Of a stretch of DNA of 64,000 nucleotides, positions 1-10,495 are shown piece by piece. Made by a program: the position numbers and the translations under genes. This DNA comes from CAZGAH01 sp964523295 (GTDB lineage Bacteria; Desulfobacterota; Desulfovibrionia; Desulfovibrionales; Desulfovibrionaceae). The stretch covers positions 67,808-131,807 of the forward strand of contig CAZGAH010000003.1 in NCBI GenBank assembly GCA_964523295.1. Direction: 5' to 3'. How positions within the stretch are numbered: the first letter of the stretch is position 1; every line of letters starts with the position of its first letter. Under the pieces are notes generated by a model. That model had not been told where the DNA came from, made no database searches, and worked only from the letters and a program-made list of their open reading frames with translations.

Positions 1-1160
1 CTGGTCACGCCGGCAGGCTCCGTGCTGGGCGTTGGCGCCGGGGCAGGGGCGTGGGCAATGACGCGCGGAGTTTCCGGCGCCGGCGTCGGCGAGGTCTCGC
101 GCGCAGGTTCCGCCTTGGCCGTGCGCGTCGACGGGCGGCTTGCGGCGGAGACGTCGACGATCAGCCGGAAGGGGTTTTCCAGCGCAAAGACCTGAAATTT
201 TTGCAAGGCCTGAAAGTCGAGCACCACGCGGACCACATCGGGCCTGTTCTGAGCCGCGCGCACGCGACTGAGGATGCCGTCGGAGATGTCCAGATCGCGT
301 CGGGCCTTGGCCCCGAGTACGGTATTTTCGAGATCGACGTAGAGACGGTTGGGCTTGTTGTGCTCGGGGTTGGGGCCGAGCAGCTCGTAGCGGAAGCGCA
401 CCGGCTTGTCCACGTCGATGACGATGCGCGTGTATTCGTCGCTGCCCTGGTGGCGAATGTCCTCCATTCGGGAGATGGTTGCCGATACGGACGGTTCAGC
501 AGACGTGGCTGGCGCTTCGGCCTGACTGGCGCTGACTACGGTCGTCGTCTCCGTCCTGGCCGGCGCCGGCGCGACCGCCTCCGGGGCGTTCGATTCGGCT
601 GCCTGCTCCTGACCAGGCTGTGCCGCCGCCTTCCCTGCCCCGCGTATCTCGTTGACGAGGTCCTGGGCCTTGGGCCAGATATCCCCCTTGGGGTACTGTT
701 TGAGAATGCGGTTGCAGTCCGCGAGCGCCTGCTCCGGCTCTTTGAGATAGCTCCATTCCAGAAAGGCCTTGCGGTAGAGTCCGTCGTCGGACCAGGCATG
801 GCCCGGGTAGGTGGCGGCCATGCGGTCATAGTATTCGACCGCCTTGCGCAGGTCGGCCTTGAGATAGGATTGACGCCCCATTTCATCCATGGAGCGCGCC
901 GCGTAATACAGCGCCTTGGGACCGGACTCGCCCTCCGGATCGGCCTTCCAGACTGCCAGGAATCGTTTCTCGAGATCCTGCCAGAAGGAGCGATACTTCG
1001 AGCGCTTGTCGTCCTTGACGATATCCTGAAACTCCCTCCAGGCCTGGTTGAATTGGTCGTTCACCCCGGCGGCGCAAACGTTTTCCGGCCACGGCCCCGA
1101 CAGCAGCGTCAGGACCGTGAGCCAGAACAGAAGAACGATGCGCGCGCGGGATCGAAGCAT
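1..1160 (-). CDS. N-acetylmuramoyl-L-alanine amidase, N-terminal part (TPR-like region plus AMIN domain), cut by window edge
   Basis: The reading frame starts at the ATG at 1160 and stays open to the left edge, so about 386 N-terminal residues are visible. A signal peptide comes first (MLRSRARIVLLFWLTVLTLL, then a cleavage region ending near CAA). An alpha-helical, TPR-like stretch (about residues 35-150) follows, with repeated YY/W and ALAD-type helices, then an Ala/Pro-rich linker. The AMIN-type beta domain (about 210-330) has RIVIDVDKPVRFRY, RLYVDLENT and FRLIVDV strands. AMIN domains target periplasmic amidases to the septum, and in Desulfovibrio relatives this architecture precedes an Amidase_3 catalytic domain. 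That domain would lie beyond the edge, so the enzymatic call is inference. The start codon lies one base after the glmS stop, so the two are probably cotranscribed. Confidence 0.72.
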   Translation of the reverse strand, partial: MLRSRARIVLLFWLTVLTLLSGPWPENVCAAGVNDQFNQAWREFQDIVKDDKRSKYRSFWQDLEKRFLAVWKADPEGESGPKALYYAARSMDEMGRQSYLKADLRKAVEYYDRMAATYPGHAWSDDGLYRKAFLEWSYLKEPEQALADCNRILKQYPKGDIWPKAQDLVNEIRGAGKAAAQPGQEQAAESNAPEAVAPAPARTETTTVVSASQAEAPATSAEPSVSATISRMEDIRHQGSDEYTRIVIDVDKPVRFRYELLGPNPEHNKPNRLYVDLENTVLGAKARRDLDISDGILSRVRAAQNRPDVVRVVLDFQALQKFQVFALENPFRLIVDVSAASRPSTRTAKAEPARETSPTPAPETPRVIAHAPAPAPTPSTEPAGVT

Positions 1161-1161
1161 G

Positions 1162-2991
<1,830 letters not shown>

Positions 2992-2996
2992 GGTCG

Positions 2997-3659
2997 TTAT
3001 CCTTGGTTAGGGGTGTCGGCAGCGTCGTTCCGGAGCGAGTCCCTGAACGACGGCCAGGCCGCAAGCAGGGCGCGTAATGCCTGACCGCGGTGGCTGCGCT
3101 GATTTTTCGTCGCCCTGTCCATCCGGGCAGCGCTCATACCCAGGGTAGGATCGAAAAACAAGGGATCGTAGCCAAAACCCTGGTCGCCGTCCGGGGCGTC
3201 GAGAATGCGGCCTTCCCAGACGCCGCGGGCTACCAGACTCGCGCCCCCGGGCGCACTGGCGGCGATGACGCAGTGAAACCGTGCGTTGCGTCGCTCGGGC
3301 GCGACGCCCGCGAGCGCGGCCAGCAGGGCGGCGTTGTTGCGCTCGTCTACGCTGCGCGTATCTCCGGACAAGGCCGGCCCGCAGTAGCGGGCCGAGTGTA
3401 CGCCGGGAGCGCCGTTCAGGGCGTCGACCGCCAGACCAGAGTCATCGGCGAGGGCAATGAGCCCCGTGGCCTGGCATACGGTCCGGGCCTTGAGCAGGGA
3501 GTTTTCTTCGAAGGTCAGGCCGGTTTCCGGTATGTCGCCCAGGTCCGGAAAGGCGTCAAGCCCGCGGACCTCGGACGCAAACCCGGCGAGCAGTTCCCTG
3601 ATTTCGGCAATTTTTCCCTTGTTTCGGGTGGCCAGAACGATAACGGACACGTCATGCAC
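2997..3659 (-). CDS. rdgB: XTP/dITP diphosphatase (RdgB/HAM1 family)
   Basis: House-cleaning enzyme that hydrolyses dITP, XTP and related non-canonical purine nucleotides to monophosphates, keeping them out of DNA and RNA. The 220-residue product shows the family signature: VLATRNKGKIAEIRELL at the N-terminus (substrate-binding TxNxxK), TFEENSLLKA, ALADDSGLAVDALNGAPGV (catalytic acidic residues) and GFGYDPLFFDP near residue 165. The C-terminus contains the usual SHRGQALRAL. The start ATG at 3659 is the only good one before this motif. It is the first gene of a run continuing into glmS with a five-base spacer. Confidence 0.95.
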   Translation of the reverse strand: MHDVSVIVLATRNKGKIAEIRELLAGFASEVRGLDAFPDLGDIPETGLTFEENSLLKARTVCQATGLIALADDSGLAVDALNGAPGVHSARYCGPALSGDTRSVDERNNAALLAALAGVAPERRNARFHCVIAASAPGGASLVARGVWEGRILDAPDGDQGFGYDPLFFDPTLGMSAARMDRATKNQRSHRGQALRALLAAWPSFRDSLRNDAADTPNQG

Positions 3660-3974
3660 CTCGCGGGGCGTTTGCCCGGGTCGGCGTATTCCCGGTCGGA
3701 ACCGGGGAAGAGGAAACCAGCGCGTCCGGATGGCCTTTTGCCTGCGGCAGGCCCGACATGGAGGCGGAACGCTCGCGGCATGGGGCTGCGGGTCCCTTCC
3801 CGGACGGACGCATTCTCAGGCCGAGTATCAGAAAACGTAAAGATGTTCCAGAGTTTTTCTAGGGGGTGAAAAAAATACTCTCAGGACGTTTTCATCAGCG
3901 CAGGCCGCGTGTCGTGCCGTTTATCAGGGAAACGAGCCTGTCGGTCCGGTATCTGCAATTCTGGCCGCGGGGAA
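3660..3974. other. Intergenic region without recognisable gene
   Basis: About 315 bases between rdgB and the acetolactate decarboxylase gene, both on the minus strand. The stretch around 3830-3960 is less GC-rich and should hold the rdgB promoter, but no convincing -35/-10 pair, RNA gene or repeat was seen. Confidence 0.4.
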
Positions 3975-4832
3975 TTACTTTTCTACGCCCTTGAGCGACG
4001 CACCAGACGGCCCGTTCAGCGGGAGTGAGGCGAATTCGGGGTCATCGTCCGGGGCGACGAGGAAGAGCCCTGCCGTGCGGTCCAGCGTCACCGCGAGGCG
4101 TTTGGCCCGCAGGTCGAGGACATGACCGCCGCTCTGGCGGTCCGCAGAGATATAGTGGAGGTGCAGGCCGGGGAGATTGACCCCTTTGGCCCAGGCCGGG
4201 CAATAGAAGCCGACGATGTCGCCGCGCGGGGAATCGTATTCAAAGACACGCTGCTGCTTCACCGCCTCGGCCAGCGGAGGATAGGGTTTGTTCTGTCTGG
4301 GCACGCTGCGGACCTTGAGCCAGGCGAAGTCCGGACCCAGGCGCAGGGCGTAGAACAGGTTCCTGTCGGGCAAGGCGGCAATGATCTGGCGATTGAGATC
4401 TTCGAGGCTGGTGACCTCGTCCAGGATCAGCGGATGCTCGGGCTCGAACCAGGTGACCGCGGCGAAAGGGACGAATTCCTCATCATCGACGAGGCGCACG
4501 ACGCCGTCAACGTCGATGACGTAGAAGACGCCGTCAACGAGCACCAGCTCTCCGTCAAGTCCTTCCAGGGTGCCCAGTCCCAGATTCCCGTGGGCCTTGA
4601 GCTGGCCGATGCGGACCAGGCCTTTGTAGTGTCCGAGCATGAGCGCGTCGAGCAGGGAGACCTGAAAGAGCGTGTCGCGTGCCGTGGGATCGGTCGGCGG
4701 CGCAGGATTCGGCCCAGAGGGGTCCTGCGCCAGGGCAACGCAGGGAAGGAGCAGGATGACGAGGCAGAGGAGCGCGAGGACGCACCGCCGCGGGCGAGAT
4801 AGTACGGACGCAGGACAGAGCCGGGTAGTCAT
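3975..4832 (-). CDS. budA: Alpha-acetolactate decarboxylase, predicted exported
   Basis: Decarboxylates 2-acetolactate to acetoin. The C-terminal half carries the zinc-binding signature HLHYISADRQSGGHVLD, in which three His are the expected metal ligands, preceded by VGFYCPAW and the RSVPRQNKPYPPL segment typical of the family. Upstream, FQVSLLDALMLG and GNLGLGTLEGLDGELVLVDG match the N-terminal beta domain, and VTSLEDLNRQI the middle. The start at 4832 gives 285 residues; an upstream in-frame ATG (4967) would add a basic, low-quality extension. From 4832 the protein starts with a clear signal peptide (RPRRCVLALLCLVILLLPCVALAQD), so it probably acts in the periplasm; most family members are cytoplasmic. 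No acetolactate synthase gene lies nearby. It follows parA by 88 bases. Confidence 0.9.
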   Translation of the reverse strand: MTTRLCPASVLSRPRRCVLALLCLVILLLPCVALAQDPSGPNPAPPTDPTARDTLFQVSLLDALMLGHYKGLVRIGQLKAHGNLGLGTLEGLDGELVLVDGVFYVIDVDGVVRLVDDEEFVPFAAVTWFEPEHPLILDEVTSLEDLNRQIIAALPDRNLFYALRLGPDFAWLKVRSVPRQNKPYPPLAEAVKQQRVFEYDSPRGDIVGFYCPAWAKGVNLPGLHLHYISADRQSGGHVLDLRAKRLAVTLDRTAGLFLVAPDDDPEFASLPLNGPSGASLKGVEK

Positions 4833-4920
4833 GGCGCACTCTTCGGGATGATGTCGGCGTGCCGCGTCGCTCGCGCAGGCCCTGGACGCGCGGGGAGATG
4901 CTTTGCGACCTGATCGCCGG

Positions 4921-5793
4921 TCAATTGTTGCCCTCAATGACGTCGTTGACGAGGTCGCGGAAGTCATGGACGACCTTGTCGCCGCCGGCGTATTCGTAGA
5001 TGGTCATGCCGTACCCCGGGGCCTCGGCCAGCCGGGCGCTGTAGCGAATCGGCGTACAGAGATAGCGACCGTAGAGCTTTTCGAAGCCTTCCAGAATTTC
5101 CTCGGAGTTCTTGTTGGAGCGATTGAGGAAGGTGGGAAGGATATATTTGAGTTCCACGTCCTTGTTGTATTTTTTGATCGTGGAAAAGCTTTTGAGAAAT
5201 TCGGAAAGGCCCTGGACGGACATGACCTCGAGGGAGACCGGCACGAGCAGTTCCTTGACGTAGAACATGACGTTGACGGTCAGGGGATCCCAACCGGGCG
5301 CGGAGTCGACGATGACGAAGTCGAACTGGACCTCGAGCGGTGTCAGCGCCTCGCTCAAGGTCGCCTCGCCGCCGAAATCCTTGCGGTCGATGAAACGCTT
5401 GAGTTCGGCCAGACTTTTACCGCCGGCCAGCAGCCACAGATTGTCCCGCGCCTTGAACAGGGCGTCGCTGACCTCGACGTCGCCCCGCACCAGCTCGGTC
5501 AGCCCGGCCCGGGGTTTGACGCCCAGCAGGTAGGAACACTGGCCCTGGGTGTCGGTGTCCACGAGCAGTACCCGGAAATCGCGCAGGGCCAGGCCGTGGG
5601 CCAGATTCACCGATATAGTAGTCTTTCCCACGCCGCCCTTGCTGATCATGACGCCCAGCGACCGCGCCCGCTGTAACGGGAAACGGTGATTGCAGGCCTT
5701 GCAGTGAACAATGGCCCGTTTGGTCGGTATCTTGCTGTCGTCGATGACGCGGCTGAACTTGCATTTCGGGCAGATGATTTCCATGCACCCCAC
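4921..5793 (-). CDS. ParA/MinD-type ATPase with N-terminal zinc-finger (MJ0042-like)
   Basis: 290 residues (287 if the second Met, MEIICPKC at 5784, is the start). Residues 5-40 contain CPKC and CKAC, a two-CxxC zinc-ribbon of the MJ0042 kind. A deviant Walker A follows, SKGGVGKTT, with the signature Lys of ParA/MinD proteins. Then come VLLVDTDTQGQ (Walker A') and FVIVDSAPGWDPLT (Walker B-like). The later segments ILPTFLNRSNKNSEEILEG and the C-terminal AGGDKVVHDFRDLVNDV match ParA partner-binding architecture. The upstream gene (5859-6347) encodes a small basic DNA-binding-like protein, so the pair resembles a ParA-partner positioning cassette rather than chromosomal parAB, as there is no ParB with a CTPase domain. 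The cargo is unknown. Confidence 0.82.
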   Translation of the reverse strand: MGCMEIICPKCKFSRVIDDSKIPTKRAIVHCKACNHRFPLQRARSLGVMISKGGVGKTTISVNLAHGLALRDFRVLLVDTDTQGQCSYLLGVKPRAGLTELVRGDVEVSDALFKARDNLWLLAGGKSLAELKRFIDRKDFGGEATLSEALTPLEVQFDFVIVDSAPGWDPLTVNVMFYVKELLVPVSLEVMSVQGLSEFLKSFSTIKKYNKDVELKYILPTFLNRSNKNSEEILEGFEKLYGRYLCTPIRYSARLAEAPGYGMTIYEYAGGDKVVHDFRDLVNDVIEGNN

Positions 5794-5858
5794 TCCGATT
5801 CGCTGTGCCTGGTTTCGGAAACTGACCGGAATCGAATCCGGTAAAAAACAGGGCCCCC

Positions 5859-6347
5859 CTACAGCGTGGTTTCCTCTTTTTTCAGTTTTCTGATAATTTG
5901 TCGATAGAGAATACTTTTTTCCCGCTTGAGGTCGAATTCATGCAACACAATGATCAGGGCATTGTTGATGATGCTCGACATGGAAATCTGAGACTGCAAT
6001 TCTGGTTCGATCATTTTCTTGATCTGATATTTGGCCGATTTGAGCATCAAGTGGATCTTCTTTGAAAAATAGATCGTTGTCTTTTTCTTGACGATGTCGG
6101 TGAGGCGAAAGGAGCTGTGTTCCTGGTCCTCGTCGTCTTTGTCGGGCAGGACAAGGCGCTTGAGGTCCTCCGGCATGGCCGGCTGCGCGGCGTCGGTGAG
6201 CCGGAAGGCCCGGTGCATGGGTTGTTTGAGTTCCTGCGGGTTGCGGTAGATGATGCGTTCCAGATCATCGGCCTGCGCGGCGGGGGCTTCGCTCTGGCTT
6301 CCCAGAATGTCGGCCATGATGTCGGTGTTGGATTTTTCGCTGTTCAT
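5859..6347 (-). CDS. Small basic protein, putative ribbon-helix-helix-type partner of the adjacent ParA ATPase
   Basis: The preferred start, ATG at 6347 (MNSEKSNTDIMADILGS), has a strong ribosome site, AGGAGG eight bases upstream, and gives 162 residues. A longer frame starts at 6596 but has no ribosome site and adds a Pro/Ala-rich segment. The N-terminal half is acidic and probably disordered. The C-terminal half (about 95-162) is basic and helical: KKKTTIYFSKKIHLMLK, then an Ile/Ser-rich segment ending INNALIIVLHEFDLKREKS. The short beta strand followed by two helices resembles ribbon-helix-helix partners such as ParG; this is pattern inference only. It sits 65 bases upstream of the parA-like gene and is probably cotranscribed. 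Confidence 0.6.
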   Translation of the reverse strand: MNSEKSNTDIMADILGSQSEAPAAQADDLERIIYRNPQELKQPMHRAFRLTDAAQPAMPEDLKRLVLPDKDDEDQEHSSFRLTDIVKKKTTIYFSKKIHLMLKSAKYQIKKMIEPELQSQISMSSIINNALIIVLHEFDLKREKSILYRQIIRKLKKEETTL

Positions 6348-6882
6348 AGAAATCGCCTCCTCGGAGGATGTGCGGGCCGGCCGGGCAGCAGGCCGCGGGC
6401 GAGATGTCGGACCGGACGTATCCGGCAGTATGACAGGCGCAGCGTTGGACGGTTCCGGCCCGTCAAGCTCGAGCAACGGGTGTTCTTCCCCGGACGCTGG
6501 ATGCGAGCGGGGAGGGGCATCCGTCGCAGGCGCGGAATCAAGGCCAAGCAGGCGCTTGAAAAAAACGAACACAGGCTGTTTTTCGGTTGTCGGCATGGCG
6601 TATCGTTCTTGTCGTTCGTGTCCGGGTGTAGGGCCCGTATGTCGTCATCGCGGCCTCTCTCCGGCAAGGGGGAGGCACCTTAGCGTAGACTATTCTACGT
6701 TGATTGCTGAATCATACACCAAACGCTTCGGAAACTCCAGTCTAAAATTGTATTCCTGTCGCCGTCGTGATTTTCCGCACCCAGAAGGCATTGAAGCGGC
6801 AGCGCTCAGGGCGAAACGGTGTATTTCCGGCGAAACAAGCGGTCGCTGTCTTTGGGTCTCGCACTGACCGCACTGCTCGGGA
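6348..6882. other. Intergenic region (about 535 b); possible longer N-terminus of the preceding gene
   Basis: The part up to 6596 could encode 83 extra residues of the small partner gene if the upstream ATG is used, but no ribosome site supports that. The segment 6680-6760 is AT-richer than its surroundings and is the likely promoter region of the partner-parA operon. No RNA gene or repeat was recognised. Confidence 0.4.
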
Positions 6883-8229
6883 TTATTCGAGCGTGGCGAG
6901 CAGTTTTTTGGGGCTCTCGAAGCAGGGATTCAGCGCGATCGCATGGTTGAGCAGTTTTTTTGCCTGGTTGATGCGCTTTACTTTATAGAAGATGAGGGCG
7001 ACGTTATAGGCGAGAATCGGGTCCTGGGCACAGAAATCCGGTGCTATTTCAAGGACTTTGTTGATATACTGGAAGGCATCCGCGTAGAGCTTCCCCTCGG
7101 CGCAGGCCATGGCGATGTTATAGAGCAGGTTCTCGTCTTCCGGGGAGATGCGCAGGGCGTTTTCGTATTCCTGAATGGCATCCTGCCACTTGCCCTGCCG
7201 GCGCAGGGCGATGCCCAGGAGGTTGAAGGTCCGGATGTCGCTTTTATCCCATGTGCCTTTTTTGGACTCCAGGGCGCGTCGGTAGTACTGCTCGGCACGC
7301 TCCGGGTTTTTTCTGGTGTAGATGTCGCCGATTTTGGTCGCGATGTCGTCGACATAGGCCTCCGCCTCGCGCCTGGCCTGATTGACCGCTACCTCGAAAA
7401 GCTCTTCTGCCAGATCCTCGTTGCCCATCTCGACGTGAATCTGGCCCATGTCAACCTTGCGATCCACGTTGAGGGGGCTGAGCTGGTCGAGTTTTTTCAG
7501 GTATTTGAGCTGATTGGTGAAATCGCCCTCGGTCTGGTAGAGTTCGGCGAGCTTTTTCAGGGGCTCGATGTACAGCGTCGCCTGCTGGCAGGCCTCCTCG
7601 TAGGCCTCGACAGCCCTGTCCTTTTTGCCAAGCCCGCAATAGGCGTCACCCATGAGCAAATAGCCGGCGGCGCTGTTGGGCTTAATCGCCAGCACTTCCC
7701 TGGCGATAATCAGGGCTTTTGCGTGCGCTCCCTGCGCAACGAGCCGTTTTCCCCCATCAATCAGTTTGCCCAGTTGTCCGTGCGGCTGGATGGTATTGGC
7801 AATCTTCTCGATGAGGGTATTCATCGAAACCGGTTTGGTAATAAAATTGTCAGCACCGATTTCGTGCAGCAGAATCAGGCGCTGCTGCTCGGTCTGAATG
7901 GTCAGGATAATGATTTTGACATTGGCGAATGCCTCTTTAATCTGTCTGACCAAAAAATTGATATTTCTATTATTGAATGAGTATTCAATGAATAGAATTA
8001 TAGAAGCGGATTGTGACAAGCATTCACGAATGCTCTTCACTATCCTGTTTTCGTCAGAAACAACGCTGATGCAATCTTCAAGGGCTAGCTGCTTGACTAT
8101 CGTCGTCCTGAATAGCTTGACAAACGTATTGTCATGGCTGGCAATTATAAAATGACCTTTTTGTTTGATGGAAAAGTCAGCGACGATTGTTTCGCATTTC
8201 TTGCGTTTGATGTTTTCCTGGTGTGACAT
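6883..8229 (-). CDS. Pseudo-receiver domain protein with C-terminal TPR repeats
   Basis: 448 residues. Residues 25-150 have a CheY-like fold pattern: GHFIIASHDNTFVKLF for strand 1, SASIILFIEYSF for strand 3, VKIIILTIQT for strand 4 and GADNFITKPVS with the conserved Lys-Pro. The phosphoacceptor Asp expected at the end of strand 3 is absent (Phe at that place, Glu two residues on), so it is probably not phosphorylated in the normal way. Residues 155-448 are TPR-like helices: AAGYLLMGDAYCGLGKKDRA, then QLKYLKKLDQLSP, FNLLGIALRRQGKWQDAI and LLYNIAMACAEGKLYADAF. Receiver-TPR proteins usually act as protein-interaction scaffolds. The start at 8229 has AGGCAGGAGA just upstream. The gene is AT-richer than its neighbours. 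Confidence 0.8.
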   Translation of the reverse strand: MSHQENIKRKKCETIVADFSIKQKGHFIIASHDNTFVKLFRTTIVKQLALEDCISVVSDENRIVKSIRECLSQSASIILFIEYSFNNRNINFLVRQIKEAFANVKIIILTIQTEQQRLILLHEIGADNFITKPVSMNTLIEKIANTIQPHGQLGKLIDGGKRLVAQGAHAKALIIAREVLAIKPNSAAGYLLMGDAYCGLGKKDRAVEAYEEACQQATLYIEPLKKLAELYQTEGDFTNQLKYLKKLDQLSPLNVDRKVDMGQIHVEMGNEDLAEELFEVAVNQARREAEAYVDDIATKIGDIYTRKNPERAEQYYRRALESKKGTWDKSDIRTFNLLGIALRRQGKWQDAIQEYENALRISPEDENLLYNIAMACAEGKLYADAFQYINKVLEIAPDFCAQDPILAYNVALIFYKVKRINQAKKLLNHAIALNPCFESPKKLLATLE

Positions 8230-8722
8230 TGTCTCCTGCCTTTCTGAGTATACTGCTGTTTATGCAGTAAAAAGGAGAACAACATTCACCACCCCCCTGC
8301 TGTGAATGAGAAACGCCGGCCATCTGGGCTGCCAGATTTAATGAAAATGCATCATACAGCGGATATCCATAGAACACATCTCGGGAAGGCCGCATCGATC
8401 TGCAGGCAACAGGCAAAGTATATCTCAAATTTCCCCGAAAATGTCAAGATTTTTTTTACGCTGGCCGGGTTGCCTGCGGATCGTCATGGTCAACAGAGTA
8501 CTGTGATTTCGCTACGTTGCTTGTTCAGCATGGCAGGCGCCGCATCTGGTGCGCTGAAATGCTCATACAGTTTAATAATCTGTTATCTATGCTTTTTTAG
8601 GCGGAGGTCCGATTGTGGAGGCGCTGTCGAGGGGGGGCATTGCGCACCGGTCGGATCATTGCAGCGTTCCGGGTCGGCAGGCATCGGTGTCCTTTCGTCT
8701 GCCTGCCGCGCCGGCCGTCCTG
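8230..8722. other. Intergenic region without recognisable gene (about 490 b)
   Basis: Apart from the small inverted repeat near 8251-8269, only AT-rich stretches (8380-8460 and 8540-8600) are seen. These are likely promoter and leader DNA of the receiver-TPR gene. No RNA gene was recognised. Confidence 0.4.
8251..8269 (-). promoter_or_regulatory. Inverted repeat in the leader of the receiver-TPR gene
   Basis: TACTGC and GCAGTA arms of six bases with a seven-base spacer, 22 bases upstream of the start codon at 8229 and next to its ribosome site. It could be an operator or a leader hairpin; the role is not known. Confidence 0.3.
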
Positions 8723-9511
8723 TCAGTGGCGGCGCATGACCCTGTCGATTCCCTCGATCAGGGCTTCGCGGCTGAAGGGTTTGGCGAGGTAGTCGTCGAT
8801 GCCGGACTGCAGGAATTTTTCCCGGTCGCCCTTGAGCGCGTAGGCGGTCATGGCCATGATCGGCACGTTGGCATAGGGCCGGCCCGANNNNNNNNNNGCC
8901 GTGGCCCGGCTCAAAGGCGAAAAAGCACCCGGCCGGCCCGAGGTGCGGATGCGCTGCGTGGCCTCGACTCCGTCCATGACCGGCAGCTGGATGTCCATGA
9001 TCACGAGTTCGAAGGGCTCGGCGTCCAGCAGTCGCAGGGCCTCGACGCCATCGACGGCGAGGCGGACCTGGTGCCCTATCTGTTGGAGCAGATTCGTCGC
9101 GGTGATCTGACTGACCTCGTCGTCCTCCACGAGCAGAATGCGTAGCGAGGGTGAGGCCGGTCCGGTGTTTGCGGACTGGAAGACCGGTTCAGCGGGTGTG
9201 CCCGGGCCGACGCGGAAGGTGACGTAGAAGGTTGTTCCCTGGCCGGGAGTCGAATCCAGGCAAATCTCTCCGCCCATCAAGGAGACCAGACGTTTTACGA
9301 TGGACAGGCCGAGACCGGCGCCCCCGTAGCGTTTGGCGTAGGTGCTGTCGCCCTGCGAGAAGGGGGTGAACAGCCTGGGAAGCTGGTCGTCGGGAATGCC
9401 AGGGCCGGTATCGGATACGGTGAGCACCAGCGTGATCCGCCTCGGCCTGGCCGACACGGGCAATGCCTTGAGAACGACGCGCACCTCATGCCTGGTTGTT
9501 GCGTTGTGCAA
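8723..9511 (-). pseudogene. 5'-truncated hybrid histidine kinase (HATPase end plus receiver)
   Basis: The frame carries the second half of a HATPase_c domain (TVSDTGPGIPDDQLPRLFTPF, then KRYGGAGLGLSIVKRLV and GGEI). A complete receiver follows: RILLVEDDEVS, VIMDIQLPVMDG with the phosphoacceptor Asp, and DDYLAKPF. The kinase N-box (a xxNAxKF-like motif), the dimerisation/His-box and any sensor are missing. The same frame runs upstream without a start other than a TTG at 9511, straight into the ribF stop at 9551-9553, 39 bases away. So the gene is broken by deletion, or the scaffold is mis-joined here. A 10-N gap at 8888 interrupts the receiver before MAMTAYALKGDREK. It could not autophosphorylate as it stands. 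Confidence 0.75.
8888..8897. other. Scaffold gap (10 N) inside the truncated kinase
   Basis: Ten unknown bases in the receiver domain. The flanking residues (SPLSRAT before, SGRPYANVP after) look slightly unusual for a receiver loop, so the true gap length may differ. Confidence 0.9.
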
Positions 9512-9550
9512 CCGGAGATGGGAATCGGCAATTCTGCCGGGAGGCGAAAA

Positions 9551-10495
9551 CTACAACTGGGCCTCCGGTGCGGACAGCACCTGGCGCGCCAGGGCGGCAT
9601 CTTCGCGGATGCGGGCGACCAGCTCGGTCAGATTGGCGAATTTGCGCTCTTCGCGCAGCCGCTGGACGAAGTGGAAACGCATGGAACAGCCATAGACGTC
9701 GCGGTTGAAGTCCAGGATGTGCGCCTCCACGGTCTTTTCCTCGTTTCCGAAGGTCGGGCTGTAGCCCACGTTGGCTACGGCTGCGTGGCAGACGTCATCG
9801 AGTTCGACCCAGCCCGCGTATACGCCGGTCTCCGGAAAGAGCGCATTGTCCAGTTCCAGGTTGGCCGTGGGGAATCCGAGCAGGCGTCCTCCCCGGTTCT
9901 TTCCATGTACAACGCGGCCTTCGACAACGTAGAACCGGCCCAGCAACGCGGCCGCGGCCCAGACATCGCCGCTGCGGATGAGATCCCGGATGCGGGTGGA
10001 GCTGACAATGGCGTCGTTGATGATCACCGGCTCGTGACGTTCCACGGTGAATCCGTAGCGCTCGCCGAGCGTCTGCAGCAGGGCGTAATTGCCTTTGCGT
10101 CCCTTGCCAAAGGAGTAGTCGTAGCCCACGACGAGTTCTTTGGTATTGATCCAGTCCACCAGGTAGGTCTTGACGAATTCTTCGGGGTCCAGCGCGGCCA
10201 TCTGCCGCGTGAAGTTGAGCAGCAGGGTGATGTCCACGCCCAAGGATTCGATAATGTCCAGCTTGTGATCACGCAGGGTGATGAACGGCGGGGTCTTGGG
10301 GCCGACCAGGACGTGCAGCGGGTGGGGACAAAACGAGACCACGGTTGCCAGCAGGCCCTGGGCGCGCGCCTTGTGGAGCACGCGGTCGATGAGCTTCTGG
10401 TGGCCCTTATGCACGCCGTCGAAATTACCGATGGTCACGCACGTGCCGCATGTCAGATCGATGTCGAGTTCCTGCCTTTCACGGGCGAGCAACAT
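9551..10495 (-). CDS. ribF: Bifunctional riboflavin kinase / FAD synthetase
   Basis: Converts riboflavin to FMN and then FAD. The start at 10495 (MLLARERQEL) gives 314 residues, the family length; the frame extends upstream without plausible coding. The N-terminal FAD synthetase nucleotidyltransferase domain shows TIGNFDGVHKGHQKLI (the HxGH-like motif), FCPHPLHVL, VVGYDYSFGKGRKGN and SSTRIRDLI. The C-terminal riboflavin kinase domain has VHGKNRGGRLLGFPTANLEL, including the PTAN motif that binds the nucleotide and flavin, and GVYAGWVELDD. FAD supply suits the flavoproteins elsewhere in the window, but there is no operon link. It is followed immediately by the truncated kinase fragment. Confidence 0.96.
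   Translation of the reverse strand: MLLARERQELDIDLTCGTCVTIGNFDGVHKGHQKLIDRVLHKARAQGLLATVVSFCPHPLHVLVGPKTPPFITLRDHKLDIIESLGVDITLLLNFTRQMAALDPEEFVKTYLVDWINTKELVVGYDYSFGKGRKGNYALLQTLGERYGFTVERHEPVIINDAIVSSTRIRDLIRSGDVWAAAALLGRFYVVEGRVVHGKNRGGRLLGFPTANLELDNALFPETGVYAGWVELDDVCHAAVANVGYSPTFGNEEKTVEAHILDFNRDVYGCSMRFHFVQRLREERKFANLTELVARIREDAALARQVLSAPEAQL

Noticed and set aside
5859..6596. 245-residue version of the ParA partner
   Set aside because: The upstream ATG has no ribosome site, whereas ATG 6347 has a strong AGGAGG.
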